Below, piece after piece: positions 42,201-52,300 of a stretch of 64,000 nt of DNA. Each line of letters starts with the position of its first letter. Position 1 is the first letter of the stretch. The notes beneath the pieces were generated by a model. It saw nothing but the letters and a program-made list of their open reading frames with translations, made no database searches and was not told the origin of the DNA. A program made the translations under genes and the position numbers. The DNA is from CAZFBA01 sp964517135 (GTDB lineage: Bacteria; Cyanobacteriota; Vampirovibrionia; JBFMGH01): NCBI GenBank assembly GCA_964517135.1, contig CAZFBA010000002.1, positions 152,720 to 216,719 of the forward strand, written 5' to 3'.

Positions 42201-43802
42201 CTATACTTTTGCAAAAAGAGGTTCTGCCTCAAGTATTTTTTCTATTTCATCACGATCACAGTCCATTATAAACTGAATGCCTGTAACATCTTCAGCATGA
42301 CGAGTTAATGAGACTATATCATTTCGTGAAATGTATTCCATTTTGAATTTTCTATTTCCACACATAAGTTGCCTCAAGCCCTGCTTGACTCTTTGATAAT
42401 AAGTATAAAGAGCAACAGCGCCATAAGTTAATTCAGCAACTTCTTTACCATATTTTTTCCTGATGCCAGAACCATAAACGAATATTTCATCAGGGTTTCT
42501 GCCGTATTTTTCAATAGGACCAGAAATATTTTCGTCTAAGATCATTCTGCCAACTGTTTTACCAACCATAGCAGCTGTTAAAGAAGATCTGCCCATACCT
42601 ACAGCTTTAACGTAGGGTGCACCTAAAGCCAGTGCTTTATAAACATGATCTTCAAGTGTAATGCCGCCAGCAATAACAAGGTCAGGAACATACTTACCTT
42701 TCTCATCAAGTTTTCTGGCAAATTTATAGAGCAGACTTTCAATCTCAACAGTAGGTATACCCCATTCATTCATCATTCTCCAGGGGCTCATACCTGTACC
42801 GCCGCCTGCTCCGTCAACAACCAGAACATCAATTTCGTAGTCGGATGCAAATTTAAGAGCTCTTGCCAGATCTGCTGGTCTGTAGGCTCCTGTTTTAAGA
42901 GAAATGTATTGTGCTCCTTCTTTTCTGAGTTGCTCTACCCTCTTGGCGAAAGCTTCTTCTCCAACCATACCAAGTCTTGAGTGGCGTTCAAATTCTTTAA
43001 AAGCGTTTTTACCAAAGGCTTCAATGACTTCAGGATCTTCAGGATCAGGAAGTACAATGTATCCTTTTTGTTTAAGAACCTGAGCTTTTTCAAGGCTTCT
43101 AACTTTGACTTCTCCGCCGATATTTTTAGCGCCCTGGCCCCATTTAAGCTCTACCCATTTGACTTCAAGGTCATTGATGGCATACTCCAGTACACCCAGT
43201 CTGCTATCTTCGACATTTTCCTGTACGATAATTGCGCCCTCGTTGGGTGTTTGCCATTCTTTAAAGGTTTTTACTCTGTTAATAAGGTCTGGTGACTTAA
43301 CAACCCTGCCATTTTTGATTTCTGATTTGTCATCCATACCTACGACGTTTTCACCGATGGTTAAAACAGATCCAGATATGGCTGCTCCCTGCGCAAGATC
43401 TTCCCAGTGACGTTTTGCAACGTCTGTTGAGCCGAGCCCGGGTATAAAAACAGGCATATTAAGCTTGATGCCTTTATCTTTACAAATTCTTACTGAAACA
43501 TCTACGTTACTAAAAATGGCATCATTACTGTTTGCTGCAACTCCCTGTGCCCCAACAGCAGTACCGAGAATGTTAAAATGTGAGAAATCCAGTGGATAAT
43601 TTTTCTGGCTGGCTGCTGTGATAGAACCAAATGGCTGCGGATAAATTACTTCTGCCCCTCTAATAGCTGAAAGGCCTACTTCGCATAACCCAGGACAACC
43701 TTCTATACAGGTTGCGCATAAACCACTAAAGGGAGATACATCATCTTTTGTACGGTTTCTGGTCATTGTTGCTGCACTTGCATTATTTTTTGAATAGGTC
43801 AT
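42201..43802 (-). CDS. FMN-binding glutamate synthase family protein
   Basis: 533 residues. AAGGAG precedes ATG. The N-terminus has a four-cysteine motif (C29, C32, C36, C40 in CATCIEGCPGLC), then the glutamate synthase alpha/beta-barrel: ELKWGQGAKNIGGEVK, YISLKTGAYRPADLARAL, VLVVDGAGGGTGMSPWRMMN, VIAGGITLEDHVYKALALGA and VKAVGMGRSSLTAAMVG. The glutaminase domain of classical GltB is absent, as in archaeal-type or stand-alone GltB2-like proteins. It probably makes glutamate from 2-oxoglutarate with a separate amido donor subunit, or is a related FMN oxidoreductase. Monocistronic between a terminator and a repeat element. Confidence 0.9.
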   Translation of the reverse strand: MTYSKNNASAATMTRNRTKDDVSPFSGLCATCIEGCPGLCEVGLSAIRGAEVIYPQPFGSITAASQKNYPLDFSHFNILGTAVGAQGVAANSNDAIFSNVDVSVRICKDKGIKLNMPVFIPGLGSTDVAKRHWEDLAQGAAISGSVLTIGENVVGMDDKSEIKNGRVVKSPDLINRVKTFKEWQTPNEGAIIVQENVEDSRLGVLEYAINDLEVKWVELKWGQGAKNIGGEVKVRSLEKAQVLKQKGYIVLPDPEDPEVIEAFGKNAFKEFERHSRLGMVGEEAFAKRVEQLRKEGAQYISLKTGAYRPADLARALKFASDYEIDVLVVDGAGGGTGMSPWRMMNEWGIPTVEIESLLYKFARKLDEKGKYVPDLVIAGGITLEDHVYKALALGAPYVKAVGMGRSSLTAAMVGKTVGRMILDENISGPIEKYGRNPDEIFVYGSGIRKKYGKEVAELTYGAVALYTYYQRVKQGLRQLMCGNRKFKMEYISRNDIVSLTRHAEDVTGIQFIMDCDRDEIEKILEAEPLFAKV

Positions 43803-43878
43803 ATTTTCTCCTTCTCGTAAAGCGGGTCTTTGTGAGGTTTTGTTAGTTTTGTGTCTGTTAAGACTATTTTATTCTAAA

Positions 43879-44038
43879 GCATAACTGTAAAGAAATTGTT
43901 ATAGTTTCAATTATTGCTTGATTAATAAGTTAAAATTCAGGTTAAACAAACAGGTTTATTCTGTAGACAAGCCCCTTTACTTTCCTTTAGATTAGACAGG
44001 AGCCGGGTTTTGAAAGTCAAAACCAATTTAAGTTATGC
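43879..44038. repeat. 160-bp element with GCATAAC/GTTATGC ends, copy 2
   Basis: Begins GCATAACTGTAAAGAAATTG and ends TTTAAGTTATGC. It shares AACAAACAGG, the ...CCTTT...CCT block and GGGTTTTGAAA with the element at 56185-56345, and has almost the same length. Arms are decayed. It fills most of the 43803-44298 spacer; the rest is AT-rich, with nothing else seen. Confidence 0.7.
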
Positions 44039-44298
44039 CTGTCTTATTTTATAGCTTTTGTTTCATATATGTTTTAAGATTTAAGAGATATGACAATCGA
44101 GAATCATTACTATTAAGTATTTTACCCTGCTACAGCAGTCTTTTGGCTATATAATATGTTAAGTTTACTGTATAAATGTAAATTTTTTACAAATGTATTA
44201 TTTTCTACTTTTACTGGTAAAAATTTAAAATTTTTCCATCAATATACAGGCTAGTTTGTGTTATTTTTATTGGTGTTACAAAACCAGAATGAAACACT

Positions 44299-44925
44299 AT
44301 GAAACTTGCTATCTTTCCTGGAACCTTTAACCCTGTTCATATAGCTCATTTAATTATTGCTGAATCTGCATGGTCTCAATGCAGGCTGGATAAGGTGCTT
44401 TTTGTGACCTCATGTATACCGCCCCATCGTTCTGAAAACATTGCCCCTGCATCTGAAAGACACGAAATGGTTGAGCTTTGCTGTTCAGAAAATGATCATT
44501 TTGAAGTATCAACAATAGAAATTGATCGCAAGGGCCCCTCATATACTTATAAAACAGTTGAAAATGTCAGACAAATTTATAATATAACTGATAGGTTATA
44601 CTTTTTAATTGGTGCTGATGCTATAGGTCAACTTCATACCTGGCATGAAGCGCAACAAATTGTTGATAGTGTCCATTTTCTTGTTTTTAGTCGTCCGGGA
44701 CAACCTGATATTAAAGAATGTATTGCTTCTACCGGGTTAAAAAACTTTAAATACGACGTAATTGAAGCACCTCTCCTGGAAATTTCTTCAACTCTCATAC
44801 GTAATAACATCTCATCAGGAAAATCTATTAAATTTCTGGTGTTAGATAACGTCAGGAACTATATTGAAACACACAATCTCTATAAAGAAACACTTAATGG
44901 CGGGTTAACCAGTGGATATTGTTAA
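44299..44925 (+). CDS. nadD: Nicotinate-nucleotide adenylyltransferase
   Basis: 208 residues. Nucleotidyltransferase signature GTFNPVHIAHLIIAE (residues 8-22), then FVTSCIPPHR, GPSYTYKTVENV, LYFLIGADAIGQLHTWH, LVFSRPGQP and ISSTLIR. Transfers AMP from ATP to nicotinate mononucleotide in NAD synthesis. The gene overlaps yqeK by 14 nt, a common pairing. The start ATG has no strong ribosome site. Confidence 0.95.
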   Translation: MKLAIFPGTFNPVHIAHLIIAESAWSQCRLDKVLFVTSCIPPHRSENIAPASERHEMVELCCSENDHFEVSTIEIDRKGPSYTYKTVENVRQIYNITDRLYFLIGADAIGQLHTWHEAQQIVDSVHFLVFSRPGQPDIKECIASTGLKNFKYDVIEAPLLEISSTLIRNNISSGKSIKFLVLDNVRNYIETHNLYKETLNGGLTSGYC

Positions 44926-45553
44926 AATAAAAGAAAAGTTAAAAAATAAGTTGCCAGAAGAACGATTTATGCACTGTCTTGGTACAGAAGAAAAGTCAAG
45001 AATACTTGCAAATAAATTTGGAGCAGATGAACATAAGGCTGCTATAGCCGGTTTATTACATGATTGTGCTAAATATATGTCAAAAGAAGAGACATATAAG
45101 TTTATTATGGATAAAAATATACCTGTAAGCCTAGAAATAATGAATTCCCCTTCAACATTACATGCTTTTGCCGGAGAATATATAGCTTTTCACGAATACG
45201 GTATAAAAGATCCTGAAATACTCAAAGCCATTAGAAACCATACACTGGGTGATATAGATATGTCTATACTGGATAAAATCACTTTCGTTGCTGACAAAAT
45301 AGAAGGCTATACCCGTCATGCACCACACTTTCAGGCAATAAGAAATCATCTTGAAATTACAAATAGTCTGGATGAAGCAATTTTAATGAGTTACTCTCAA
45401 ACTATTCAGGCACTTGCTAAAAAAAATAAATATATAAGCCCCGGAACCATTAAAAACTGGAACTTTATGTTACAGACTACAGGCAAAATATTTAATTATG
45501 AATCACCTGTAGAAATCATAACAGCACAATCAATATCAAAAAACGTAAACTGA
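44912..45553 (+). CDS. yqeK: YqeK-family HD-domain hydrolase (diadenosine tetraphosphatase-like)
   Basis: 213 residues, GTG start at 44912 overlapping nadD. HD-domain metal motif: H20 in RFMHCLGTEEKS, H50-D51 in AGLLHDCAKY, H79/H89 in TLHAFAGEYIAFHEY, IRNHTLGDIDMSILDKITFV and ADKIE. The YqeK family hydrolyses Ap4A symmetrically to ADP. The extension after residue 180 is specific to this protein. Operon-like with nadD. Confidence 0.92.
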   Translation: MDIVKIKEKLKNKLPEERFMHCLGTEEKSRILANKFGADEHKAAIAGLLHDCAKYMSKEETYKFIMDKNIPVSLEIMNSPSTLHAFAGEYIAFHEYGIKDPEILKAIRNHTLGDIDMSILDKITFVADKIEGYTRHAPHFQAIRNHLEITNSLDEAILMSYSQTIQALAKKNKYISPGTIKNWNFMLQTTGKIFNYESPVEIITAQSISKNVN

Positions 45554-45644
45554 CCTGAAGAGCAAATTTATATCAATTTTCTTATCTAACCCGTTTATGT
45601 TATCATAGGGCCTTAAACATCTTTAAATAAAGGGAGAACCAGTT

Positions 45645-46463
45645 ATGAAAGAAATAGAAAAGTTATATATTGTTGAAACCTCACTTGCAAAAAATGAAAA
45701 ACTTACTGCGGATCAGAAATTTGCTCTTGGCTGCCAGTTGCAAAAGCTAAATGTTGACGCTATTGAAATAAACCCAGAAGAAAAGGATCTCATAACTAAA
45801 CTAAAGCCTGAAATAAAAGAAATAACAGTAACAGCCTCAGCGTTACCCAGACAGGATAGTCTTGATGAAACATGGAATGCCTTAGAAAGCTTTGCAATAC
45901 CACGTCTTCGCATCAAGCTGGACCCAGAACTGCTTAAAGAAGCAAATCTTAACAATTTAGAAATTAAAAATGATCTTATAAAAATGGTGAAAGACTCGAT
46001 AAAATATGCAAAAAAACTTACCGATAACGTAGAATTCATTGTGGTCAAGTATAAAGACATTCATAAAATGTTTCTTTACCGAATTCTAGAGGCTACAGGA
46101 GATTCAGATGTTAAGATTATGACTGTAACTGATAAAGACTCTATTTACCTTACACATGAATACGCAGAACTCTTTGATAATATAATGTATAACCTGCCTG
46201 AATTCGATAAGCTTATATTAGGTGTATCTTGTAGAAACAAGCTAGGGCTAGCAACCTCTAATACCCTGGCTGCTATAAATTATGGGGCCAGACAGGCAGA
46301 TGTAAACCTTATTGGCAGTAACAAATGTAGTGACAATGCAAGCCTGAAATCTATTTTAAAAACATGTGAGCTGAGAAATGACGTCTTTAAACTAACACAT
46401 AACCTTAATTTAGATGAACTTGACAACAGTTTTAAAATGCTTAAAGACTTTATAAATGGCTGA
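45645..46463 (+). CDS. LeuA/HMG-CoA-lyase-like barrel protein without catalytic residues
   Basis: 272 residues with the layout of the isopropylmalate synthase/HMGL barrel: YIVETSLAKNEKL at residues 8-20 where DTTLRDGEQ is expected, then LQKLNVDAIEI, and VSCRNKLGLATSNTLAAINY GARQADV near residue 195, where HCHNDxG is expected. The catalytic Arg and the metal ligands Asp, His and His are replaced (RDGEQ to AKNEK, HCHND to SCRNK), so catalysis by the usual mechanism is unlikely. AAAGGGAG precedes ATG. It lies 92 nt after yqeK and 5 nt before the ComEA-like gene. Possible regulator, binding protein or degraded enzyme. Confidence 0.75.
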   Translation: MKEIEKLYIVETSLAKNEKLTADQKFALGCQLQKLNVDAIEINPEEKDLITKLKPEIKEITVTASALPRQDSLDETWNALESFAIPRLRIKLDPELLKEANLNNLEIKNDLIKMVKDSIKYAKKLTDNVEFIVVKYKDIHKMFLYRILEATGDSDVKIMTVTDKDSIYLTHEYAELFDNIMYNLPEFDKLILGVSCRNKLGLATSNTLAAINYGARQADVNLIGSNKCSDNASLKSILKTCELRNDVFKLTHNLNLDELDNSFKMLKDFING

Positions 46464-46468
46464 TATCA

Positions 46469-47098
46469 ATGAATAAAAAAGATTTTTTGACTGGTACTCT
46501 GTGTTTTTCTATTCTTCTTGCCGGGGGGTTAAATTATTATAAGTTAAAACAAATTATTGCCCTGCAAAAACCACTGAAAATAAATAATGTTCAACTCAAT
46601 GAACCCTGTAAAGCAAAAGTTAAAGTAGCTGGTGCAGTGGTAAACCCTGGAGAGATAATTGTTGAAGGTTATCCACCGAGGCTGTATGAGGCTATTCAAC
46701 TCTGTGGCGGTCTCACAGATAATGCTGCCATGGATAAAATCAATTACGCTATGCCTTTAATGGATATTCAGCTGGTTCACATACCATTTTCATTTGAACA
46801 GGAAGTAAAATTTATTAAAAAAAACCACCCGGAAAAGACTAAAGCAGCATCAAAAACTAAAAAGAAAACCTCCAGCAGTATTCCTAAAAGAATACCACAG
46901 ACCAATGAAGGAAAAATCAACGTAAATACTGCTTCAAAGCTTGGCCTGACAAGACTGCCAGGTGTTGGTGGAACTCTAGCAGATAGAATTATCTCTTACA
47001 GAAAGAATAAACCAGTTAAAAAACCAGAAGATCTTTTAAATGTAAAAGGTATCGGCAAAAAGAAACTCGAAATGATACGTCCTTATATTATATTTTAA
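46469..47098 (+). CDS. ComEA-like protein (SLBB plus helix-hairpin-helix)
   Basis: 209 residues. N-terminal signal/membrane anchor (FLTGTLCFSILLAGGLNYY, residues 5-23). SLBB-like domain 48-110 (KAKVKVAGAVVNPGEIIVEG, YEAIQLCGGLTDNA). Lys/Ser linker. Helix-hairpin-helix domain 148-209 (KINVNTASKLGLTRLPGVGG, DRIISYRKNKPVKKPEDLLN and VKGIGKKKLEMIRPYI). This is the plan of ComEA, which binds incoming double-stranded DNA at the membrane during transformation. ComEC/ComF are not visible. Membrane-anchored DNA receptor is the best guess. Confidence 0.88.
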   Translation: MNKKDFLTGTLCFSILLAGGLNYYKLKQIIALQKPLKINNVQLNEPCKAKVKVAGAVVNPGEIIVEGYPPRLYEAIQLCGGLTDNAAMDKINYAMPLMDIQLVHIPFSFEQEVKFIKKNHPEKTKAASKTKKKTSSSIPKRIPQTNEGKINVNTASKLGLTRLPGVGGTLADRIISYRKNKPVKKPEDLLNVKGIGKKKLEMIRPYIIF

Positions 47099-47118
47099 TT
47101 TTTTATTCAGGAAAATTA

Positions 47119-47916
47119 ATGAAATTAGACCTCAAGAAAAGTTTTAAAGCTCCATTTTATACCTCAGCACCTGAAGGCTTGCTTAAAGTTTATCTTATAG
47201 CACTGGGATGGTTTCTTGCTGTCTGGCTGGTACATTTCATCTTTACTGTCTTTGGCCTTGCCAGTACTGTTTTTATTTGCCTGGTACATATTTTTCATAT
47301 CGGGGTGATGATAGCAACACAATCAACACAGATAGGCTATTTTCTTGAATCTATTAGGTGTGAACTTGCTGGAGATCAACATGTTATGCCATCATGGCAG
47401 GGTAATATACCCCGATATTTTTGGAAAGGGACAATATTACAGTTTGTTATAGCTGTTTATTTTGCTATTATGGCTATTTTTATTCTTGTATTTTATGTTA
47501 TTGCTGTCTTTATTGTTCCTCTTGATATCAACGTTGTACTGGAACAGGGCATTAATAGAGAAACAGGCAGCTCACTGATAGTTCTTTTACTTTTATTCTG
47601 GTTGATACCAATTTTAACAGGTATATTATTTCTTGTTATTTCTCCCTTTGTTGTTATTTCATATGCTGAATCCTTAAGTTTTAAGGGAGCTTTTAATATT
47701 ATAAATATTTTTAGCCTTATCCTGAAAAGGTTTCCTGAGTATCTTCTGGCTGTTATAATTGCTACAGTACTTTTTGTTATTATTACAATTATTACTTTAC
47801 TTCTCTGTATAACGATTGTAGGGTGGATTGCCGGTGCTTTAATACAGTTCACAGGTATTATCATTGTATTAAATATGTTTGCACAGGTTTATAAATCAGC
47901 AAACTCTGCATCATAA
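47119..47916 (+). CDS. Multi-spanning membrane protein, DUF4013-like
   Basis: 265 residues with about six membrane segments (22-45, 50-68, 110-140, 152-180, 205-232, 240-258). The pattern GYFLESIRC...MPSW...YFWKGT between segments 2 and 3 is typical of DUF4013-type bacterial membrane proteins. Last gene of the nadD-yqeK group. CAGGAAAA precedes ATG. Function unknown. Confidence 0.7.
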   Translation: MKLDLKKSFKAPFYTSAPEGLLKVYLIALGWFLAVWLVHFIFTVFGLASTVFICLVHIFHIGVMIATQSTQIGYFLESIRCELAGDQHVMPSWQGNIPRYFWKGTILQFVIAVYFAIMAIFILVFYVIAVFIVPLDINVVLEQGINRETGSSLIVLLLLFWLIPILTGILFLVISPFVVISYAESLSFKGAFNIINIFSLILKRFPEYLLAVIIATVLFVIITIITLLLCITIVGWIAGALIQFTGIIIVLNMFAQVYKSANSAS

Positions 47917-47956
47917 ATCGATAATGATAGCTTTGACTCTAGACAACACTTACATA

Positions 47957-48817
47957 TTATAATTTTTTGTTGATTACATCTACCATTTCAGGAGGGAGGG
48001 TTCTATCTTTCTGGAGTGACATTTCAATCCATTTGGACTGATAGTTTTTAGATATGCTCTGGAATTTAACTGTACAGAATGGCTCATGAGGTGATACTGT
48101 TTCTGTTAAAACTTTTGCAGTAAAGTTAATAAGGGCTCCTTCTTGAGTATCAAACAATCCAATTTGCAAAACCAGCATTTTTTCATCTTTGAAGTATGCC
48201 AGCATGTCTTTATCAACTTCATCTGTGAGCTTTATATCATTAACAGTAAATGAATCTGGTATATATTCCAGCCAATCAGGAAGCTTTAAGTATAAAACAG
48301 AGTCAGAGTAAATAGGAGTCTGTTCTGTATTCTTAAATATCATATTATAATTGACTTCTTCTCCATAGTTAAAGTTAAATATATTGTCAAAGAGGGTATC
48401 ATTATATGAAATTCTTGGATTAAGCTGTGGAGGAATAGTTTTAAGACCAGGTGAACCTTTTGTAAGGAAAAATGCAAGCATTCCGCCCCCGATAAGAAGT
48501 GGAACAGCAGCTCCAATACCGGCAATAGCCATACCTGCACTGGAACCACCACCCGTTGAAATTTCTCCCTGCTGGGGTTTTGGTGCAGGCTTGGGAGGTT
48601 TAGGAGGGTCAGGGTTTTCAGGATCCAGATAAGCTGGTTCAGTAGGAAAGGGTGTCCATATATTAAGCACTTTAGGCATACCTATTGCCCTGTAATCTAT
48701 AGAGTTCTTTAATTTTAATGTTTCGTCAATCTTATAAGCTAATGCCTGTGAATTAAAAGACAGTAAATTCATGTTGATAAAAGCTATTATAATTATTAAT
48801 GATAAGCTTTTTCTCAT
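47957..48817 (-). CDS. Secreted/membrane accessory protein of the pilus locus
   Basis: 286 residues. Signal peptide 1-27 ending QALAYK. Pro-rich linker 62-85 (PENPDPPKPPKPAPKPQQ). Hydrophobic Gly/Ala segment 93-118. Then an Ig-like beta domain of about 150 residues (YSDSVLYLKLPDWLEYIPDS, and EGALINFTAKVLTE), similar to DUF11-type repeat domains. The start ATG overlaps the stop of the previous gene (ATGA). Last gene of the chaperone-usher locus; may be a tip or anchoring component. Confidence 0.75.
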   Translation of the reverse strand: MRKSLSLIIIIAFINMNLLSFNSQALAYKIDETLKLKNSIDYRAIGMPKVLNIWTPFPTEPAYLDPENPDPPKPPKPAPKPQQGEISTGGGSSAGMAIAGIGAAVPLLIGGGMLAFFLTKGSPGLKTIPPQLNPRISYNDTLFDNIFNFNYGEEVNYNMIFKNTEQTPIYSDSVLYLKLPDWLEYIPDSFTVNDIKLTDEVDKDMLAYFKDEKMLVLQIGLFDTQEGALINFTAKVLTETVSPHEPFCTVKFQSISKNYQSKWIEMSLQKDRTLPPEMVDVINKKL

Positions 48818-49335
48818 TCTGATAGCACCGTAAATGTTATTGTTCCTTCATAGTCACCCGGTGGTGTCTTTTTTGAAACCCTTATGATAGGGTTGAAGTG
48901 AAAAATTCTTTCAATATTGCCAGGTCCAGGGCCGATATCAAAAACAACCTTGGATGGATATATGCGTATATCAGATGGAGGTATCTCTACACCATCCTTT
49001 ATGCGCTTCATAGAGACAAATACAGCCATTATATTGCCTCGTGAATTATATGTTACAGACATTCCAATAGGTTTATTTGTTGTAATCTCCCAGCTTTCTG
49101 TCTCACTGGTAATATTTTTGTCAAGACGCAGGTTAAATTGCACTTCTTCGTTTTTTTTTGGTAAGCCAAAGTATTGTTTGTATTCTGATATGCCGATAGC
49201 GTTGACCTGAACCAGTTTTGGTATCGTAACATTAAAGGTTTTCTTATTAATTTTCTTTTTTGCCTGTGCAGGGCTCAGCAATACTGGCATTATTAATATA
49301 ATCAGGATATTCAATATTAGAAACCTTTTAATCAA
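48814..49335 (-). CDS. Secreted protein of the pilus locus, subunit-like
   Basis: 173 residues with signal peptide 1-25 (MIKRFLILNILIILIMPVLL, then SPAQA). The mature part is all-beta (FNVTIPKLVQVNAIG, and EGTITFTVLSE at the end), size and shape of a minor pilin or periplasmic adaptor. TTG start, stop/start overlap with the usher (TTGA), so translation is coupled. Confidence 0.75.
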   Translation of the reverse strand: MIKRFLILNILIILIMPVLLSPAQAKKKINKKTFNVTIPKLVQVNAIGISEYKQYFGLPKKNEEVQFNLRLDKNITSETESWEITTNKPIGMSVTYNSRGNIMAVFVSMKRIKDGVEIPPSDIRIYPSKVVFDIGPGPGNIERIFHFNPIIRVSKKTPPGDYEGTITFTVLSE

Positions 49336-52300
49336 AAGCGTTTTACCTCTATTTTTTTCCTGTCAATTTCAAAATGGAGGCCATCAATGTCAATAAAATC
49401 ATCCATCACAACCGGTATATTTATCTTATCATCAGGTTTTCTGGTAATAAATAGCTCTTTATAGTCTAAATAGTTAGGATCAATAACAACATTGTAGTTT
49501 CCAGGAGGTATAGAGCCAATATAAAACCCGCCCCGACTGTCAGTAGTGGTATATTTAACCTCTTTGCCGTTTTCATCGATCAGTAAAACAACTATATCGC
49601 TGGTTCTAACATTGTTATTAATAGTAGTAACACTGCCTGAAACACTGCCCGGTGTGACTATAATGCCTAGGTTAGCTTCATACAGCTTGCGGGGTTTAAC
49701 GTTTATCAGGGCATCTGCGACAGTAGGTGTATAAAGAACCGGTAAATTGTTTCTATCAATGCCTATTTTCATTAACCCCTGCGGTAAAGTAGCAATAAAG
49801 TTGCCATCTTCATCAGTAGTAATCTTGAATAAGTTTTGAAAATTAATATCTATTCCTTCAAGGCCTGCTTCCCCCTCGTCATAGACGCCATTTTGATTGA
49901 GATCGATGTAGACTTTTCCTTTGACTATGCCCTTGTTTGAATCAAACACAGATGTATTCATAGTGGCATTTTTTAATCCTCTTGGCACTCCAAAATCTAT
50001 GCTATCAGAAAAGTTTACTGATAAGGAGTGACTTTTATTTTTACCAAAAGAGAGTGCCCCTGACATATATCTGGCAAAACTTGAGTTATAAGCATAGTTT
50101 AAAGCAATTTGTCTGCCCGTTTTAAATACATAGCCAAGGTTGCAGCCAAAGTTTACTCCTTTGTCCTGGCCACCGTAGCGATAGCCTACATTTGGAGAAA
50201 AGATAAGGTTTTTGATAGGCAGCTGAATGCGATTGAAAGATAATCTGACATTTTTGCTGTATATTGGGTCATCAAAATAAGTCTTATCAGCACCTGCAAG
50301 AATTAACCTGTCTTCAGGTTCAAGCATCATCATTTCATGCGAGAGTCTAACTATGCCAAGCTTTCCTGCATCAAAGTTTAGATCTGCATTTAAACGGCTA
50401 TCCGTTCTGGTGGTTGTTGAAGCCTCAACAAGACGATTTGCTTTTCTGTGCGTACGTGAATAATTAACGCTTAATCGTGCTTTTTCACCAATTTTTCTAT
50501 CTAAAGTAATATCGTATGTAAGATCTCTGTTGCTGTAAAAGGCGTTTGAAGCTGTTGAAGTTCTTACACCTGCTCTTACTGTAGAAAACTTATCAACCTG
50601 ACCTGCTGCTCTTATACCATAGGTTGATACAGTAGCAAGACCACCATCAAAATAGTTATCCAGATTAGAATTATATCTGGTAGCATGGGCACTGAAGTTA
50701 ACATCACTAATTTTCCAGCTGGTATTTAATTCAACACCCCTGCGATCTATGTAATTAGCTGACCCCGGAGAATAAAAATTCGGCCCGTATGAAAACCCTT
50801 TTGCCAGAAGTGAAAAGTCTTTCCGGCGGTAATCCATAGTAACAAACCCCCCAAAGTCAGCTCCATAAGAGTCAAACTCCGGATTAATTTTCGAGCCGGC
50901 TTTTGATAGGCCAAACTCAGAGGTTATGTTGAGATTATCCGAAGGTTCATAATAAAGGTCAACGGTCATGACTGTTCCGTAAGAGCTATCACCTGTTCTA
51001 AAGGCTCTTGCAGTATTAAGCCCTCTGTAGTTTTCTTTTAATACCTTTGATGGCCTTCTTATGATGAAGTCATTAGCAACATTGAGGCCCATCGTAAGGT
51101 CTTCTGTGATACCGACTTTAAATTTTGCACCTGTAATATACTTTATGGGTTTTACATAGTTTCGATCAAAGCTGTCACCAAAGACTGTAAAGCTATTAGA
51201 AATAGCTGAGGCATCCACACCAGAGAATACCAGATATTGTTTCTGACCGGGTGCCAGTTTATCATTGTCTCTGGAAAATTTACGATTATATACAACCTTT
51301 CTGTTGCCGTCATCTGAAAGCTGTTCAACCCTGAAATGTACTATAGATGATTGATCATACTTTAGAGAATTGAATTCAAAACGGCCGTTTTGTACCATCT
51401 GCCTGTCTTGGAGGCTATTGTTAACATATAATTCTACATATGTGTTATCATCTGCACTACCTTCAATAATTCTTGGCACATAAGAGTTTCCCCCCATAGC
51501 CCCTGGAGTACCAAATCTAACGCCCCACAAATTATTAGAACCTGTTAGTTCTGTTAGTTTAGAGTTTGTTGCACCTATAGAAAGCTGGTATTTTGGTTTA
51601 ACATAATCCAGTGTAGCTCTGTAACCACTGACCATCATTCTATTATTGCCATAACTCATGTTTGTACCAAGGTTATATTCACCTCCAAGCAGTCTTCCTG
51701 TTGTCATAAACCCTGCCGTAGTAAAGGCATTATTGCTTGAATTATTGTAATTTCTTGTTGCATTCATAGATGAATTGAATCGATAGTTGAATTTATTTAT
51801 ACTGAAGAGCTTATTTGACAGGTTTTCAGCATTTTCTATTTCGTTGACCTGTGTTCCTGTGCTATAAGGATCTGAACCTTCTGCCTCTTCGGTCAATTCA
51901 ATAATTGCTTTTAACATTTTTGTTGTTGTCAGGTTCATTGCATAGTGTTCTTCAATGAAGTTTGATTTAATATCAAGCAGTTCCCGGGCGATGTTTTCGT
52001 GGACAAAAATATCATTTTCCAGCAGAAAGCCACTCTTTATAAAGACCATTTTGGGTTCTTTGACTTTTACCTGATTGGTTCCTTCTATTATGAGGTTGTT
52101 TTTATAGTCTACTGTTACTGCTTCTTCAGATACAGGGTGTTCAAAGGATATATTATGGTTGACATGGTTCTGGCTGACGTTGATATCCAGAATTTCAGCA
52201 AGGGTTTTTATCGGTACTGAAATACTTCCATCTGGCCAGACAATTACTTCAAAGTCATAAGCTATCTGTTTATTGATTCTCAGGGTTATTAAGGAAGTCT

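Noticed and set aside
51440..51456. Further copy of the ACATATGTGTTA palindrome inside the usher gene
   Set aside because: It is in coding sequence and matches only the core; likely chance.
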